NCBI RefSeq assembly: GCF_900188415.1
Contig: NZ_FZNV01000004.1
Location: forward strand, 1-64,000
Length of the DNA stretch: 64,000 nt
Direction: 5' to 3'
DNA from: Maribacter sedimenticola
Lineage (GTDB): Bacteria > Bacteroidota > Bacteroidia > Flavobacteriales > Flavobacteriaceae
The position numbers were made by a program, and so were the translations under genes. Each line of letters begins with the position of its first letter. Position 1 is the stretch's first letter. The notes beneath the pieces were generated by a model. The model saw only the letters and a list, made by a program, of their open reading frames with translations. It did not search any database and was not told the DNA's origin. Shown here in pieces: positions 17,485-26,504 of the stretch.

Positions 17485-17533
17485 CGGGAGTTCATAACCC
17501 GGAGGTCGGGGGATCGTGCCCCCCTCTCGCTAC
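17485..17533 (+). pseudogene. tRNA 3'-end fragment (Met CAU-like), possible attachment core
   Basis: The segment reads like the 3' half of a tRNA: an anticodon-stem side with CAT in TTCATAACCCG, a variable loop GGAGGTC, a T-arm with GGGGG and CCCCC stems around a 7-nt loop ATCGTGC, and an acceptor strand CTCGCTAC. The loop lacks the normal TTC start, the anticodon loop is two bases too long, and no matching 5' half (GTAGCGAG) lies upstream. So this is not a working tRNA. Integration of elements into tRNA 3' ends leaves such partial copies, but here that is inference. Confidence 0.45.
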
Positions 17534-17557
17534 TAAGATTAAATTCTTTACAAACAG

Positions 17558-17587
17558 CGGTTTAGTGTTCACTAAACCGTTTTTTTT
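17558..17587 (+). terminator. Rho-independent terminator
   Basis: A 10-bp stem CGGTTTAGTG / CACTAAACCG with a 2-nt loop (or 8 bp with a 6-nt loop) is followed by eight T residues. It ends the secretion operon or a former tRNA unit. The bases from here to 17872 show no gene and no clear promoter. Confidence 0.85.
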
Positions 17588-17872
17588 ATGTCTATTTTTC
17601 TGATAGTCTTAAGAACCGTACGAAAAATTTAGACAGTTTAGAAATACTTTTTTTATAGAATCTTGGTGTTTTTTTTGCTTGGAGGCCCAATTACCAAAAA
17701 AGATGCTCTAAAAAATGAACATGTTCTTTTGAGAAGTTTTTGTATTTTCAATGGTGTCGAAGTCTGAAGCTTCACCGCGTATAGTAACCTTAATTCTCTC
17801 TTTTGTTCATTCTAGTTATATCAACAATTTACTGAGAATCAAACTTAAAACGTAGATAAAACAGACTGAACA

Positions 17873-18766
17873 ATGAAAAATAAAATATTAAAAATCTCAG
17901 TATTTATATGTGTGATTTTTTTAAATGCCTGTAAAACTGAGAAATCTGAAATTACTGAGAACGATTTTTCATCAGAAGAAAACGTATACCTTGGATACAA
18001 ACCACCAGGACTAGTTCCTGAACTTTTTATTCCTGAAAAGAGTACTTCTACTGATTGGACGTTAGGAAATGTGGAATCTTTGGATATGAATGAGTTTTAC
18101 TTTACTTACACAGGGAACAACCCGTTTGAGGATCCTGTAGTTGTGTATAGAAATGAAGGTAGTTCTTACCGTGTAAACAAGTATAGTTTCAAACATAATC
18201 CTAGCGATAGTAATATCTTATATTCCAGATGGAATTACATAGAACGTACAGGTAATGGTTGGTCAAAAATAAAAAGTCTAGGTCCAATGTTTGAGAGGGA
18301 AGATTGGGGCATTATGGTGATGTCGGTATCCTCTAAAGGCACTTTTGTCTTTGATGACTATAAAAGTAATGACGTAATCCGAATGTCAAGAATTATAGAC
18401 GGTAAGCGTGAAGAACCAAAATTACTCGGTAAGCATATCAACACAGGTAAATGGACATGCCACCCCTTTATAGCACCAGATGAATCCTTTTTAATATGGG
18501 GTAGTGAGCGAGAAGATGGATATGGCAAGTCTGATAACTATATTAGTTTTCGGCAACTAGATGATTCATGGGGCCCTGCCATTAATATGGGAGATAAGAT
18601 AAATTCAGAGCTCGAAGAAAATGGAGCTTTTTTAACGTTGGATGGAAAGTATTTGCTTTTTTCAAGGCATGAAGAAAAAGTCAGGGAGAATGGTAGTACC
18701 TATTGGGAATCCAATAAATATTGGGTTGATGCCAAGATTATTGAAACCCTTAGACCTCAAAAATGA
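17873..18766 (+). CDS. PD40/WD40-like beta-propeller lipoprotein
   Basis: A 297-residue protein with a lipoprotein signal (lipobox LNAC, Cys20). The mature part has repeated short beta segments typical of PD40/TolB-like propellers: SDSNILYSRWN, SKGTFVFDDYKSNDVIRMSR, APDESFLIWGSERE, TLDGKYLLFSRHEE. About four blades can be seen. No catalytic motif. Such proteins often bind peptidoglycan, sugars or partner proteins in the periplasm. It stands alone, 131 bp before the next gene, in an accessory region. Function unknown. Confidence 0.75.
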   Translation: MKNKILKISVFICVIFLNACKTEKSEITENDFSSEENVYLGYKPPGLVPELFIPEKSTSTDWTLGNVESLDMNEFYFTYTGNNPFEDPVVVYRNEGSSYRVNKYSFKHNPSDSNILYSRWNYIERTGNGWSKIKSLGPMFEREDWGIMVMSVSSKGTFVFDDYKSNDVIRMSRIIDGKREEPKLLGKHINTGKWTCHPFIAPDESFLIWGSEREDGYGKSDNYISFRQLDDSWGPAINMGDKINSELEENGAFLTLDGKYLLFSRHEEKVRENGSTYWESNKYWVDAKIIETLRPQK

Positions 18767-18897
18767 TTTCGTGCAAGAACTGATAAGAGTGTGAGAATAT
18801 ATTCGCAACTACTCAAATAGGTAACTGTTGGCAACCATAAATAACGACAACGAAATAAATTATCTTCCAAATAGAGATTTAAAAACTAATATGATCT

Positions 18898-20046
18898 ATG
18901 ACCAAATATCATTTTAAAAGACAAATTGTATATAGTTTATTCATATTGGTATTTTATAATTCTTGTGATGGACAAGTCAAAACTGAATCCGTAAATGATT
19001 TAAAAAAAACAGATACAAGTACTATTGGATCACCTAAACTTTTAAAAATACAAGGTTCTGGATTAAGTAAAAATGTGCATTGTAGCCTCAAGGATAAGCA
19101 AGGAAATCTTTGGTTTGGCACTACTGGGGATGGTGTTTATTGTTATGATGGCGAATTTTTCACTCAATTTACCATTAAAGACGGTCTAAGTAATAATTTT
19201 GTTTACTCTATTTTAGAAGATAATGATGGAAATATTTGGTTTGGAACTAGTGATGGTATATCTAAGTTTGATGGGGAGAATATTGTACCTGTTCCATTAG
19301 AAACAACAGACCCAAATAATACATTAACCGGTAATTTAGATTCAAGAATTACAATTGGGGCTATTATGCAGAGTAAAAATGGAACACTTTGGTTTGGCAC
19401 TAATAAAGGAGTATATAATTATAAAGAGAACTTGTTCTCTGCTTTTCTCAATAATAAAAGCATTGTAAATAAGAATGGTCTGCACCTTACATCGGTAGAG
19501 CGAATGTTAGAAGATAGAAACGGAAATATCTGGTTCTGTTCGGGTATGGAAGGCTTAGAAGGTATTAGCCGTTACGATGGAAAATTCATAACCAATTATA
19601 AACCAAATGGTGATGTTTGGGTACCATATTTATTAGAGGACAAAACAGGAAACATTTGGTTCTCGGGAAGAAGTCACGGTTATTTTCGTTATAATGGAAA
19701 AACTTTTACAGATTTTACAGAGAATATTGGATTTAGTTTAATTAAAGAAGATAAAGCTGAAAAGATTTGTCTTGAAGAAAAAGTCGGATTTGGTCCAATG
19801 TTAGAAGACAAAGCAGGAAATATTTGGTTCACAGGAAAGATGAGTAGGTTTGGAGGTTCAGGAGGAATATGGCGTTATGATGGAAAATCATGTACAAATT
19901 TTACCCAAGATGGGTTTGAAGATTATCAGATTTGGTCTATGGTAGAGGATAAAGCAGGAAATATCTGGATAGGAACCAACAATACAGGTTTGTTTCGTTT
20001 CAATGGAAAAACCTTTTCTGAATTTTCAGAGAAAGCGCCTAAGTAA
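18898..20046 (+). CDS. Ligand-binding propeller lipoprotein (two-component-regulator propeller repeats), C-terminally frameshifted
   Basis: A 382-residue protein with a lipoprotein-like signal (YNSCDG, Cys23). It consists of tandem repeats of the regulator-propeller type: DxxGNLWFGT or DxxGNIWFGT, followed by G(V/I/L)xxYDG or RYNGK and F(T/S)xFT. About seven copies are visible. There is no membrane-spanning Y_Y_Y domain, kinase or HTH, so it is a stand-alone sensor-like domain rather than a full hybrid regulator. The frame stops at 20046, but a +1 shift continues the same repeat pattern for about 30 codons, so the original gene was longer. Confidence 0.75.
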   Translation: MTKYHFKRQIVYSLFILVFYNSCDGQVKTESVNDLKKTDTSTIGSPKLLKIQGSGLSKNVHCSLKDKQGNLWFGTTGDGVYCYDGEFFTQFTIKDGLSNNFVYSILEDNDGNIWFGTSDGISKFDGENIVPVPLETTDPNNTLTGNLDSRITIGAIMQSKNGTLWFGTNKGVYNYKENLFSAFLNNKSIVNKNGLHLTSVERMLEDRNGNIWFCSGMEGLEGISRYDGKFITNYKPNGDVWVPYLLEDKTGNIWFSGRSHGYFRYNGKTFTDFTENIGFSLIKEDKAEKICLEEKVGFGPMLEDKAGNIWFTGKMSRFGGSGGIWRYDGKSCTNFTQDGFEDYQIWSMVEDKAGNIWIGTNNTGLFRFNGKTFSEFSEKAPK

Positions 20047-20134
20047 TAATAATGTATTATGTACTGTAAAAGATAACGGTGAAAATCTGTGGTTGGGGAC
20101 TTGTTTTAACAATCAAAACTTTGGCGCCCGCTAA
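20042..20134 (+). pseudogene. Frameshifted C-terminal remnant of the propeller gene
   Basis: In the +1 frame from 20042 the translation reads SNNNVLCTVKDNGENLWLGT and runs to a TAA at 20132. The segment VKDNGENLWLGT is another copy of the repeat of the gene just upstream, so a one-base change near 20041 cut off the last repeat. A sequencing error would give the same picture. Confidence 0.6.
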
Positions 20135-20562
20135 TGACGTATAAAAAATAAGTCAAATTTAATTACCATTAAGTTCTCCCCTACTCAATCCATAAGCGTT
20201 TTATTAAAAAAAATCTCCAATGTTCTCGTTCGAACAGACTTCACTCGAACGCAGCTGTTACGTAAAACAATTTGTGACTTTTTATCTAAAGTATGGCCGT
20301 GACCGAAAAAAAGTAAAAATGTGAAAATGTATGTCTTGTATATACTGGGACTTAAAAATAGAAACCACTTTAAAAGAGTTTAAGGTACATATAAAAGGTT
20401 CGTGGCCATTGCCTAGGTCTGGGTTCCAATACGCTTGCTAATAATATGTATAATCCTTGCTGACCGAATTTTCAACGGAAAATCTTCGTATTTTTAATAT
20501 GCTTATCTTAATATGAACTGTTACCTGTAAGCTAAAAAACACCTGTAACAATCATCAAACTA
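20135..20562. other. Intergenic stretch, nothing recognised
   Basis: This 428-bp AT-rich stretch has no frame with coding character and no clear terminator or TAnnTTTG promoter. It may be decayed sequence of the accessory region. Confidence 0.5.
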
Positions 20563-22125
20563 GTGCATATTACCATGGACACTAATTCAAAAATAAAGCG
20601 ATTAACAATATTGATTACTTGTATTATTCTATCCACTATATCTTATGGACAGACTTCTATAAAAAATATAAACCTTAAAGCTGGAAAATATAAAGTAGGT
20701 TTCAAACACTATACAATTAATGATTGTACGAGAACATACAGAATTCATAATGATTTCAATAACCAACTTATTGAGAGACCAATTCCAATTAGTATTTGGT
20801 ATCCATCGAAAATTGAAAATAATAGTTCCAAACAGCTAACCGTATTAAATTATTTAGAGATTTTAAAAGAAGAGGAAGAATGGAATGACTTGCCAAATTA
20901 TTTTTTATTGGATTGGTTCCCTTACTTATGGAACACACCTGAAAATAAAGCTCATCTTTCTGAAAAAGTTACTGCTTTTTCAAATTCATATTTTTTAATC
21001 GGAAATTTCCCGGTTATAGTTTATGCACCAAGTTACCAAGCCTCATCAATTGAAAATTTTGCACTATTTGAATATTTAGCTAGTAATGGTTTTGTAATCA
21101 TATCAAGTCCTTCAAGAGGAACAGAAACTAGATGGTTAGAAGGTGGATCTTCAAAAGATATGGAAACACAATCTAGAGATGTGGAAGTTCTTTTAAAAGA
21201 AATTAATAAATACGAAAATATAGATGTAGATAGAATAGCACTTATGGGATTTAGCTTTGGTGGCCTATCCAATGTCATTACGGTTATGAAAAACAAGAAT
21301 GTAAGTGCAATTGTGAGCTTAGATGGAACGGAAAGATATAATTACGCTATATTAGAAAAATCACCTTTTTTTAATTTAGAAAAGTTTTCTGTTCCATATA
21401 TCCATTTTGCACAAAAAGAAATTCCTGAAGAAGTTTTGAATAGTGATAAAATTCCTGCCGAATTGAATTACAAATTCCAATTATATGACTCCTTGAAATA
21501 TAGTGAAGCTTACAGCTTTAGATTTCACGACCTATCTCATTCTTATTTTAGCTCTTTCGGTGTTTTATTCGCTAACAGAGATCAAAGACAAGACAAGAGC
21601 GATGATAAAATTATGGTTTCCTATAAACTAATGTCGGAACATACCTTACAGTTTTTAAATGCGGTTTTAAAAAATGAAAAGAATGCAAAGGAGTATATTG
21701 AAAATAGCCCAGTTAAAAATGGATTTTCTGAATCGTTGTTTTCAAAAAAAATGAAACAAGCCGTAACGAAGGAGTTCGATTATAAAGATTTTAACGATTT
21801 GGCGTTAGACCAAGGGTATCAAAATTTAATTCCGTTATATAAAAGAACAATTGCCATACATCCAAATCTTGAACTTCAAGAAGGAATGCTTAACACGTTA
21901 GGTTTACGACTTTCATTTAATCCTAAAAAGTTAGAACAAGGTGTTAATGTCTTTTTGTTAGCTTTATACATATATCCGAAATCAGCAAATCTATATGATA
22001 GTTTAGCTGAAGGTTATTTCTATAATAATGATTTTGAAAATGCTATTTCCAATTATAAAAAGTCTTTGGTACTAAATCCTGAAAATCAAAATGCAATTAA
22101 TAGATTAAAACAACTTCAGGAATAG
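20563..22125 (+). CDS. Exported alpha/beta hydrolase with C-terminal TPR repeats
   Basis: A 520-residue protein. A second ATG at 20575 (MDTNSKIKR) gives a cleaner signal peptide (ending ISYGQ) and may be the true start. Residues about 45-370 are an alpha/beta hydrolase of the dienelactone-hydrolase/PAF-acetylhydrolase kind: IPISIWYP near the start, nucleophile elbow MGFSFGG with Ser231, and a candidate His in FHDLSHSYF. The acid residue is not certain. The last 130 residues form TPR-like helices (SANLYDSLAEGYFYNNDFENAI, then YKKSLVLNPENQNAI). Likely a periplasmic esterase or lipase with unknown substrate. It is not in an operon. Confidence 0.8.
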   Translation: MHITMDTNSKIKRLTILITCIILSTISYGQTSIKNINLKAGKYKVGFKHYTINDCTRTYRIHNDFNNQLIERPIPISIWYPSKIENNSSKQLTVLNYLEILKEEEEWNDLPNYFLLDWFPYLWNTPENKAHLSEKVTAFSNSYFLIGNFPVIVYAPSYQASSIENFALFEYLASNGFVIISSPSRGTETRWLEGGSSKDMETQSRDVEVLLKEINKYENIDVDRIALMGFSFGGLSNVITVMKNKNVSAIVSLDGTERYNYAILEKSPFFNLEKFSVPYIHFAQKEIPEEVLNSDKIPAELNYKFQLYDSLKYSEAYSFRFHDLSHSYFSSFGVLFANRDQRQDKSDDKIMVSYKLMSEHTLQFLNAVLKNEKNAKEYIENSPVKNGFSESLFSKKMKQAVTKEFDYKDFNDLALDQGYQNLIPLYKRTIAIHPNLELQEGMLNTLGLRLSFNPKKLEQGVNVFLLALYIYPKSANLYDSLAEGYFYNNDFENAISNYKKSLVLNPENQNAINRLKQLQE

Positions 22126-22279
22126 AGCCAGCATGTAACCGTGTAAACAAAATATAAGCGGTATTGAGGTAATATAAAGGGTTATGGCTTGTATCAAACT
22201 TTGTGCTTAATTGAAAAGATAGGTTGTAAAATCGTCTACTTTTCATACTCAGGACCATTGTAAACTATTAAACGGAACT

Positions 22280-23200
22280 ATGAAAAAATCGATCTTAACA
22301 AATTTAATTGCAATTTTACTGTGTTTTTTATCAACTCAATTGCAAGGTCAAGAATCTTGGATAGACACTTCTATTCATAGTGGATTAATAGAATTAAAAA
22401 CAGAATACACTTTTAAAACCTTGGTTTCAAATGATTCAATTAAAACCACAGCAGAAACTCTTAAGAACTTATACAAGGCTAAACTATATTTTGACAAAAT
22501 TTTTCAGACTGATTTAGATTTCGCTGTCCTATTCATTGAAAATAGAAAGTGGAATAAACATGCTTATTTTCCTCCACCTGGTTTACCACAAGCTGGAAAA
22601 GGCAATGTAATCCTAGGGCTGGATAAATCAATAGTTTCTTTAGAAGTAGAAAAAATGATTTTTCAATTACCTGAACAGTATTTGGCTTTATTAAAACCTG
22701 TTTATGGAGAAAATATAAATTTAGACCTATTTTATCGAGAGACCTTATCAATTCACGAATTAGCTCATCTTTATCATTTTAAAGAAGGTACTAAGCCTCA
22801 AAGAAAGTGGTTACAAGAATTATTTGCGACATTGAGTATGTATTCTTTCATAAAAGATAAAGCAAATCCATCTTATCAGTTGATGAATGCGTATCCTGAA
22901 TTCGTAATTCAATCGGGAGATAGAATGGCCGAATTTAAAACTCTCAAAGATTTTGAAGAAAAATATGTTCAAAAGCTAACACCTCAAAACTATGAATGGT
23001 ATCAAATGCAACTCTATCGAAACGCAAAGTTAATTTTGGATTCAAATAAGACCGAGATTTTAATAAAACTTCGAGATTTTTTAATAAATACAGACTTAAG
23101 TAAAACAAGAGCCTTCAGTAACTCGGAATTAACAACTCGATTAGAAAAAGAAGTTGGAAAAGAAATAGCTGATATTTTAACTAACTGGAAATATAAATAA
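22280..23200 (+). CDS. Exported HExxH metallopeptidase-like protein
   Basis: A 306-residue protein with a signal peptide (residues 1-23, ending LQGQ). The zinc motif is HELAH (H159, E160, H163), and a candidate third ligand, E180 in WLQELFATL, lies 16 residues on, a gluzincin-like spacing. The region around (ETLSIHELAHLYHF) fits secreted zinc peptidases. The rest is helical and does not identify a family. It is single, with intergenic stretches on both sides, in the accessory region. Activity is probable from the motif; substrate unknown. Confidence 0.7.
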   Translation: MKKSILTNLIAILLCFLSTQLQGQESWIDTSIHSGLIELKTEYTFKTLVSNDSIKTTAETLKNLYKAKLYFDKIFQTDLDFAVLFIENRKWNKHAYFPPPGLPQAGKGNVILGLDKSIVSLEVEKMIFQLPEQYLALLKPVYGENINLDLFYRETLSIHELAHLYHFKEGTKPQRKWLQELFATLSMYSFIKDKANPSYQLMNAYPEFVIQSGDRMAEFKTLKDFEEKYVQKLTPQNYEWYQMQLYRNAKLILDSNKTEILIKLRDFLINTDLSKTRAFSNSELTTRLEKEVGKEIADILTNWKYK

Positions 23201-23360
23201 CAATTATCAATAATGTATAACCGTAATGACTTCGGATTTGACTACGCCCTACTCCACACGGAATTGCCAATATCAGTCCATACCGAAAATTAACGTTTAT
23301 TATTCCGTAACTAGCGTTGTACATTATCGTTAACCTTCATTTTGACCAACCACTAAACCA

Positions 23361-24134
23361 ATGATAAAATTCTTTAAAAAAATTAGGCAAAATTTACTGT
23401 CAGAAGGAAAAACGGGAAAGTACCTTAAATATGCCGTTGGCGAAATTATGCTTGTCGTAATTGGAATTCTAGTTGCATTATATATTAACAATTGGAATGA
23501 AAACCAAAAAGAAGAAAAGAGTGAAGTATTAATACTCAAATCTCTTCAAAAAGACTTTATTGAGAACAAAAAAATATATTCAGATATAGTTGATAATCAG
23601 ATGCTTGTTGTTGATAACTGTAAGTCACTTATAGAATGTTTGGAAAGAAAAGATTTAAAATACAAGAGAGATTCTATTATTTCCTTTATCTATTATGGAG
23701 CTTTTAATTATTATAGAGCAGAACCTATCTTAGGTAGTTATCAAGCTTTGATCGGAAGTGGAGATTTAAAAATATTAAAAAGCGAAACTCTTAAATCAAA
23801 ATTAGCGTTCTTCTCATCTGAAATAAATCAAGGATTTGAAGATGAAACATTATCCATGAATTTACTGAATACACTACATTATGAATTTAAATCAATTGGA
23901 ACGTTATTTTTAGATAATAGAATTAGAAATACTATTGGTTTAAGCAAGGTTAAAAAAAATATAGAGTTACAGGATAAAAAATTAATAGAGTTATATCAAA
24001 ACCCAAATATTTTACACCCGTTAGCTATGAAAACAGGTGTTGAAAATAATAGATTAAAATTGTATGTTAAAATGTTAGAATACTCCAGTGAGATATTAAA
24101 TTTGCTTGAGTCTGAACTGGAAGAAAAAAAATAA
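23361..24134 (+). CDS. DUF6090 family membrane protein (copy 1)
   Basis: A 257-residue protein. The N-terminal 50 residues are the hallmark of DUF6090: an amphipathic basic start (MIKFFKKIRQNLLSEGK), then YLKYAVGEI and a membrane helix MLVVIGILVALYINNWNE. The remainder is mostly helical and variable among family members. Function unknown. The 13 nt just before the start (CAACCACTAAACC) and the first codons are nearly the same as in copy 2 at 26505, so the two share a conserved 5' end. Confidence 0.85.
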   Translation: MIKFFKKIRQNLLSEGKTGKYLKYAVGEIMLVVIGILVALYINNWNENQKEEKSEVLILKSLQKDFIENKKIYSDIVDNQMLVVDNCKSLIECLERKDLKYKRDSIISFIYYGAFNYYRAEPILGSYQALIGSGDLKILKSETLKSKLAFFSSEINQGFEDETLSMNLLNTLHYEFKSIGTLFLDNRIRNTIGLSKVKKNIELQDKKLIELYQNPNILHPLAMKTGVENNRLKLYVKMLEYSSEILNLLESELEEKK

Positions 24135-24414
24135 CGAAAGCACAATAACGTAAATAAGACATACTTAGTAATTGTTAATTAAAAAGTTTAGTGCTTAATA
24201 CAAAGACCGCCAAGTTTTTTATGTTTGGTTCTGCATTTGCCAGTAAATCAAGTGCCATTTTTATATTAAGGTTTATACACAAGTCTCTTCCACAACATTA
24301 AAGTAACGATAAGTACATAATTTAAAATTTCTGTGAGTAGAAACCTGATGCAAACTATACATTTACCGGTGGCAACCATAGGAAAAAATCAAGAAAGAAC
24401 ATTAACTTTGACTT

Positions 24415-24801
24415 GTGCTAAGTCAAATAAGAAATAGTGTATTTTCCAAAATCCTTTGGAGCTTAATTGGACTTCATTTGCTCAATATCAGTGTTGACAA
24501 TGCAGACCCAAATCCTGAATATATACCTGAAGATTTATCATTTAATGACCAGGAAAGTATTATTGAAATAGTAATTGAGAAGGTTCTGGGTTATGAAGAT
24601 GCTATTAAAGAATATGATGATCAAGATACAGAGGACCATAACAAAAAAACAAGCATTAAAATTGATTTAACAACGCATTCAATGGTTGTTAATACTATTA
24701 ATCCTTTGCTATTAAAAGCGGCAAGACAAAAATTTCCAGAATATACCACCAATTTAACAACCGGCTTTTACAAGCTCGATATTCCACCACCAAAGATTTG
24801 A
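24415..24801 (+). CDS. Small exported protein of unknown function
   Basis: A 128-residue protein with a GTG start at 24415. A weak signal peptide or membrane segment covers residues about 10-26. The mature part is acidic (PNPEYIPEDLSFNDQESIIEI, YDDQDTEDH) and ends in PPPKI. No family recognised. It is 77 bp upstream of an outer-membrane-like gene on the same strand and probably forms a pair with it. The acidic region could bind metal, but nothing in the sequence shows it. Confidence 0.6.
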   Translation: MLSQIRNSVFSKILWSLIGLHLLNISVDNADPNPEYIPEDLSFNDQESIIEIVIEKVLGYEDAIKEYDDQDTEDHNKKTSIKIDLTTHSMVVNTINPLLLKAARQKFPEYTTNLTTGFYKLDIPPPKI

Positions 24802-24878
24802 TTTGTTTTACGACTTGACTTATTCTCACCTATTTAATAGTAGTGGGATAATCCTATAATGCTTAAAAACAAATTAAA

Positions 24879-25739
24879 ATGTATTTAAAAAAATCATTGG
24901 TGCTCTTTATAGTATTGGCATCAACAACAAAAACAATTGCACAAATTTTAAAAACTAAAAAAGACATTCTCTATATTCAACAAACAGAAGCTAATCGGCA
25001 GCCCGACAAAGTTTTACATGCTGAACCGCTCTATATAGACCTAATTCGTGATTTAGGAGCTAGAAAAGGAGAAAAGGAATGGAACTTAGGCCTAGGTTTG
25101 ACTGATAACGTAAAATTTGATGCTTATGAAGCGTTAATTGAATATGAATGGGCACCTATTGACAGGCTCGGGTTAGAAATTGAATTACCATTTACTTTTT
25201 ATGCACCACAAAGTGGAATAGATAGAGATTCAATTCCTCCCAATAGATTAAATAGTATTAAACTAGCAACACAATGGTCATTCTTCGTTAGTGAACCTAT
25301 GGCAACATCTATGGCGATCGGATACATCAACGAGTTTGAACTTTCAGACTTCAGGAATTTTGGGAGTCCATTTATAAAAGGTAACGTTTACAATCCGTTT
25401 TTGGTAATTGCAAAACGTTGGGGAAATAACTTTCATTCATTGATTTATACTGGACCAATGATAGAACAGAATTTCAGTAGCAATAAATTTCATACGACAT
25501 ATGATATCAATACAAGTTTTCATTATATGATAACCGGTACCCGAAATTTCATAGGGGTCGAATTTAATAAAACAATGGACAGTGGTGACTTTGATATGAC
25601 AGTACGACCTCAAATGAGGTTGGGAATTGCGGACAACTTGCTGGTTGGTATTGTTGCAGGAATACCCGTATATAGAGAAAATGAAAGATTCAGTTCTTTT
25701 GTACGGCTAATATGGGAACCAAAGCATAAACATGAGTAA
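24879..25739 (+). CDS. Exported outer-membrane-type beta-barrel protein of unknown function
   Basis: A 286-residue protein with a signal peptide (residues 1-21, ending TIAQ). The mature start has the block LHAEPLYIDLIRDLGARKGE. What follows is an alternating strand pattern with aromatic belts (EALIEYEWAPIDRLGLEIELPFTFY, MRLGIADNLLVGIVAGIPVY), typical of a small outer-membrane barrel. The function is unknown. It forms a likely two-gene unit with the small exported protein upstream and is closed by a strong terminator. Confidence 0.65.
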   Translation: MYLKKSLVLFIVLASTTKTIAQILKTKKDILYIQQTEANRQPDKVLHAEPLYIDLIRDLGARKGEKEWNLGLGLTDNVKFDAYEALIEYEWAPIDRLGLEIELPFTFYAPQSGIDRDSIPPNRLNSIKLATQWSFFVSEPMATSMAIGYINEFELSDFRNFGSPFIKGNVYNPFLVIAKRWGNNFHSLIYTGPMIEQNFSSNKFHTTYDINTSFHYMITGTRNFIGVEFNKTMDSGDFDMTVRPQMRLGIADNLLVGIVAGIPVYRENERFSSFVRLIWEPKHKHE

Positions 25740-25763
25740 ATACACCCAAAACGTTTAAAAAAT

Positions 25764-25800
25764 AGCGGTTTAGATTTGTATCTAAACCGCTTTTATTTCT
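25764..25800 (+). terminator. Rho-independent terminator
   Basis: A 12-bp perfect stem AGCGGTTTAGAT / ATCTAAACCGCT with loop TTGT is followed by a T-rich tract. The stem core CGGTTTAG is the same as in the terminator at 17558. It closes the 24415-25739 pair. Confidence 0.9.
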
Positions 25801-25889
25801 AATTTGATTATATTGTTTTCTAGATATAAGTGTTTGGTTGTACACTATGTTTTACATATAAACCTTTGTAGTTAACTTAAAAAGCTAAA

Positions 25890-26336
25890 TTGGAAATTAG
25901 AGAAGCCCATAAAAGTGATTTTACTATTTCTACTGACAGAAAGAAATTAGATATTGATAGTATTCACAATTTTCTTGCAAAGGAAACGGACTGGAGTAAT
26001 AATATTCCAAAGAACACCCTGAAAACTTCTATTGAAAACTCATTGAATTTTGGGCTATATTACAAAAACAAACAAATAGGGTTTGCGCGGATAATTTCTG
26101 ACTATGCAACTATTGCCTATTTAGGCGATGTCTATATTTTAAAGGAATATAGAGGAAAAGGATTAAGCAAATGGCTGATCAATGAAATTATGGAGCATCC
26201 TAATCTTCAAGGATTAAGGAGATGGATTCTATTAACAAATACAGCTGAATGGCTTTATAAAAAATTTGGTTTTAAGGAATTACCACATCCAGAATTTTAT
26301 ATGGAGAAACATGACCCCAATGTTTACAACAAATAA
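25890..26336 (+). CDS. GNAT-family N-acetyltransferase
   Basis: A 148-residue protein with a TTG start at 25890; no upstream ATG is in frame. The GNAT acetyl-CoA motif is clear: LGDVYILKEYRGKGLSKWL (motif A with R/Q-x-x-G-x-G/A). Helix and C-terminal strand follow (WILLTNTAEWLYKKFGFKEL), typical of small GNAT enzymes. Substrate unknown. It is single, with a terminator before it and a DUF6090 gene after it. Confidence 0.85.
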   Translation: MEIREAHKSDFTISTDRKKLDIDSIHNFLAKETDWSNNIPKNTLKTSIENSLNFGLYYKNKQIGFARIISDYATIAYLGDVYILKEYRGKGLSKWLINEIMEHPNLQGLRRWILLTNTAEWLYKKFGFKELPHPEFYMEKHDPNVYNK

Positions 26337-26504
26337 TAAAACAATGTCTAAAACATAAAGATAATCGCTCAATTTTTGGGTTCAACCACAAGCAGTTGCA
26401 AGGCAATTACAATTAATTTTTTGGTTAATATAAATCCTAACAAATAAGCGATCAACAATACTTAAACAAGAATTTTGTACTTCTTATGAACAACCACTAA
26501 ACCC

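Noticed and set aside
17485-17533. Functional tRNA-Met gene
   Set aside because: No 5' half pairs with the acceptor strand, the anticodon loop has nine bases and the T-loop lacks TTC.
18829-24380. Shared 11-mer TGGCAACCATA at 18829-18839 and 24370-24380 as integron-type cassette sites
   Set aside because: The surroundings lack the RYYYAAC/GTTRRRY core pair and the hairpin of attC sites, and only two copies are seen.
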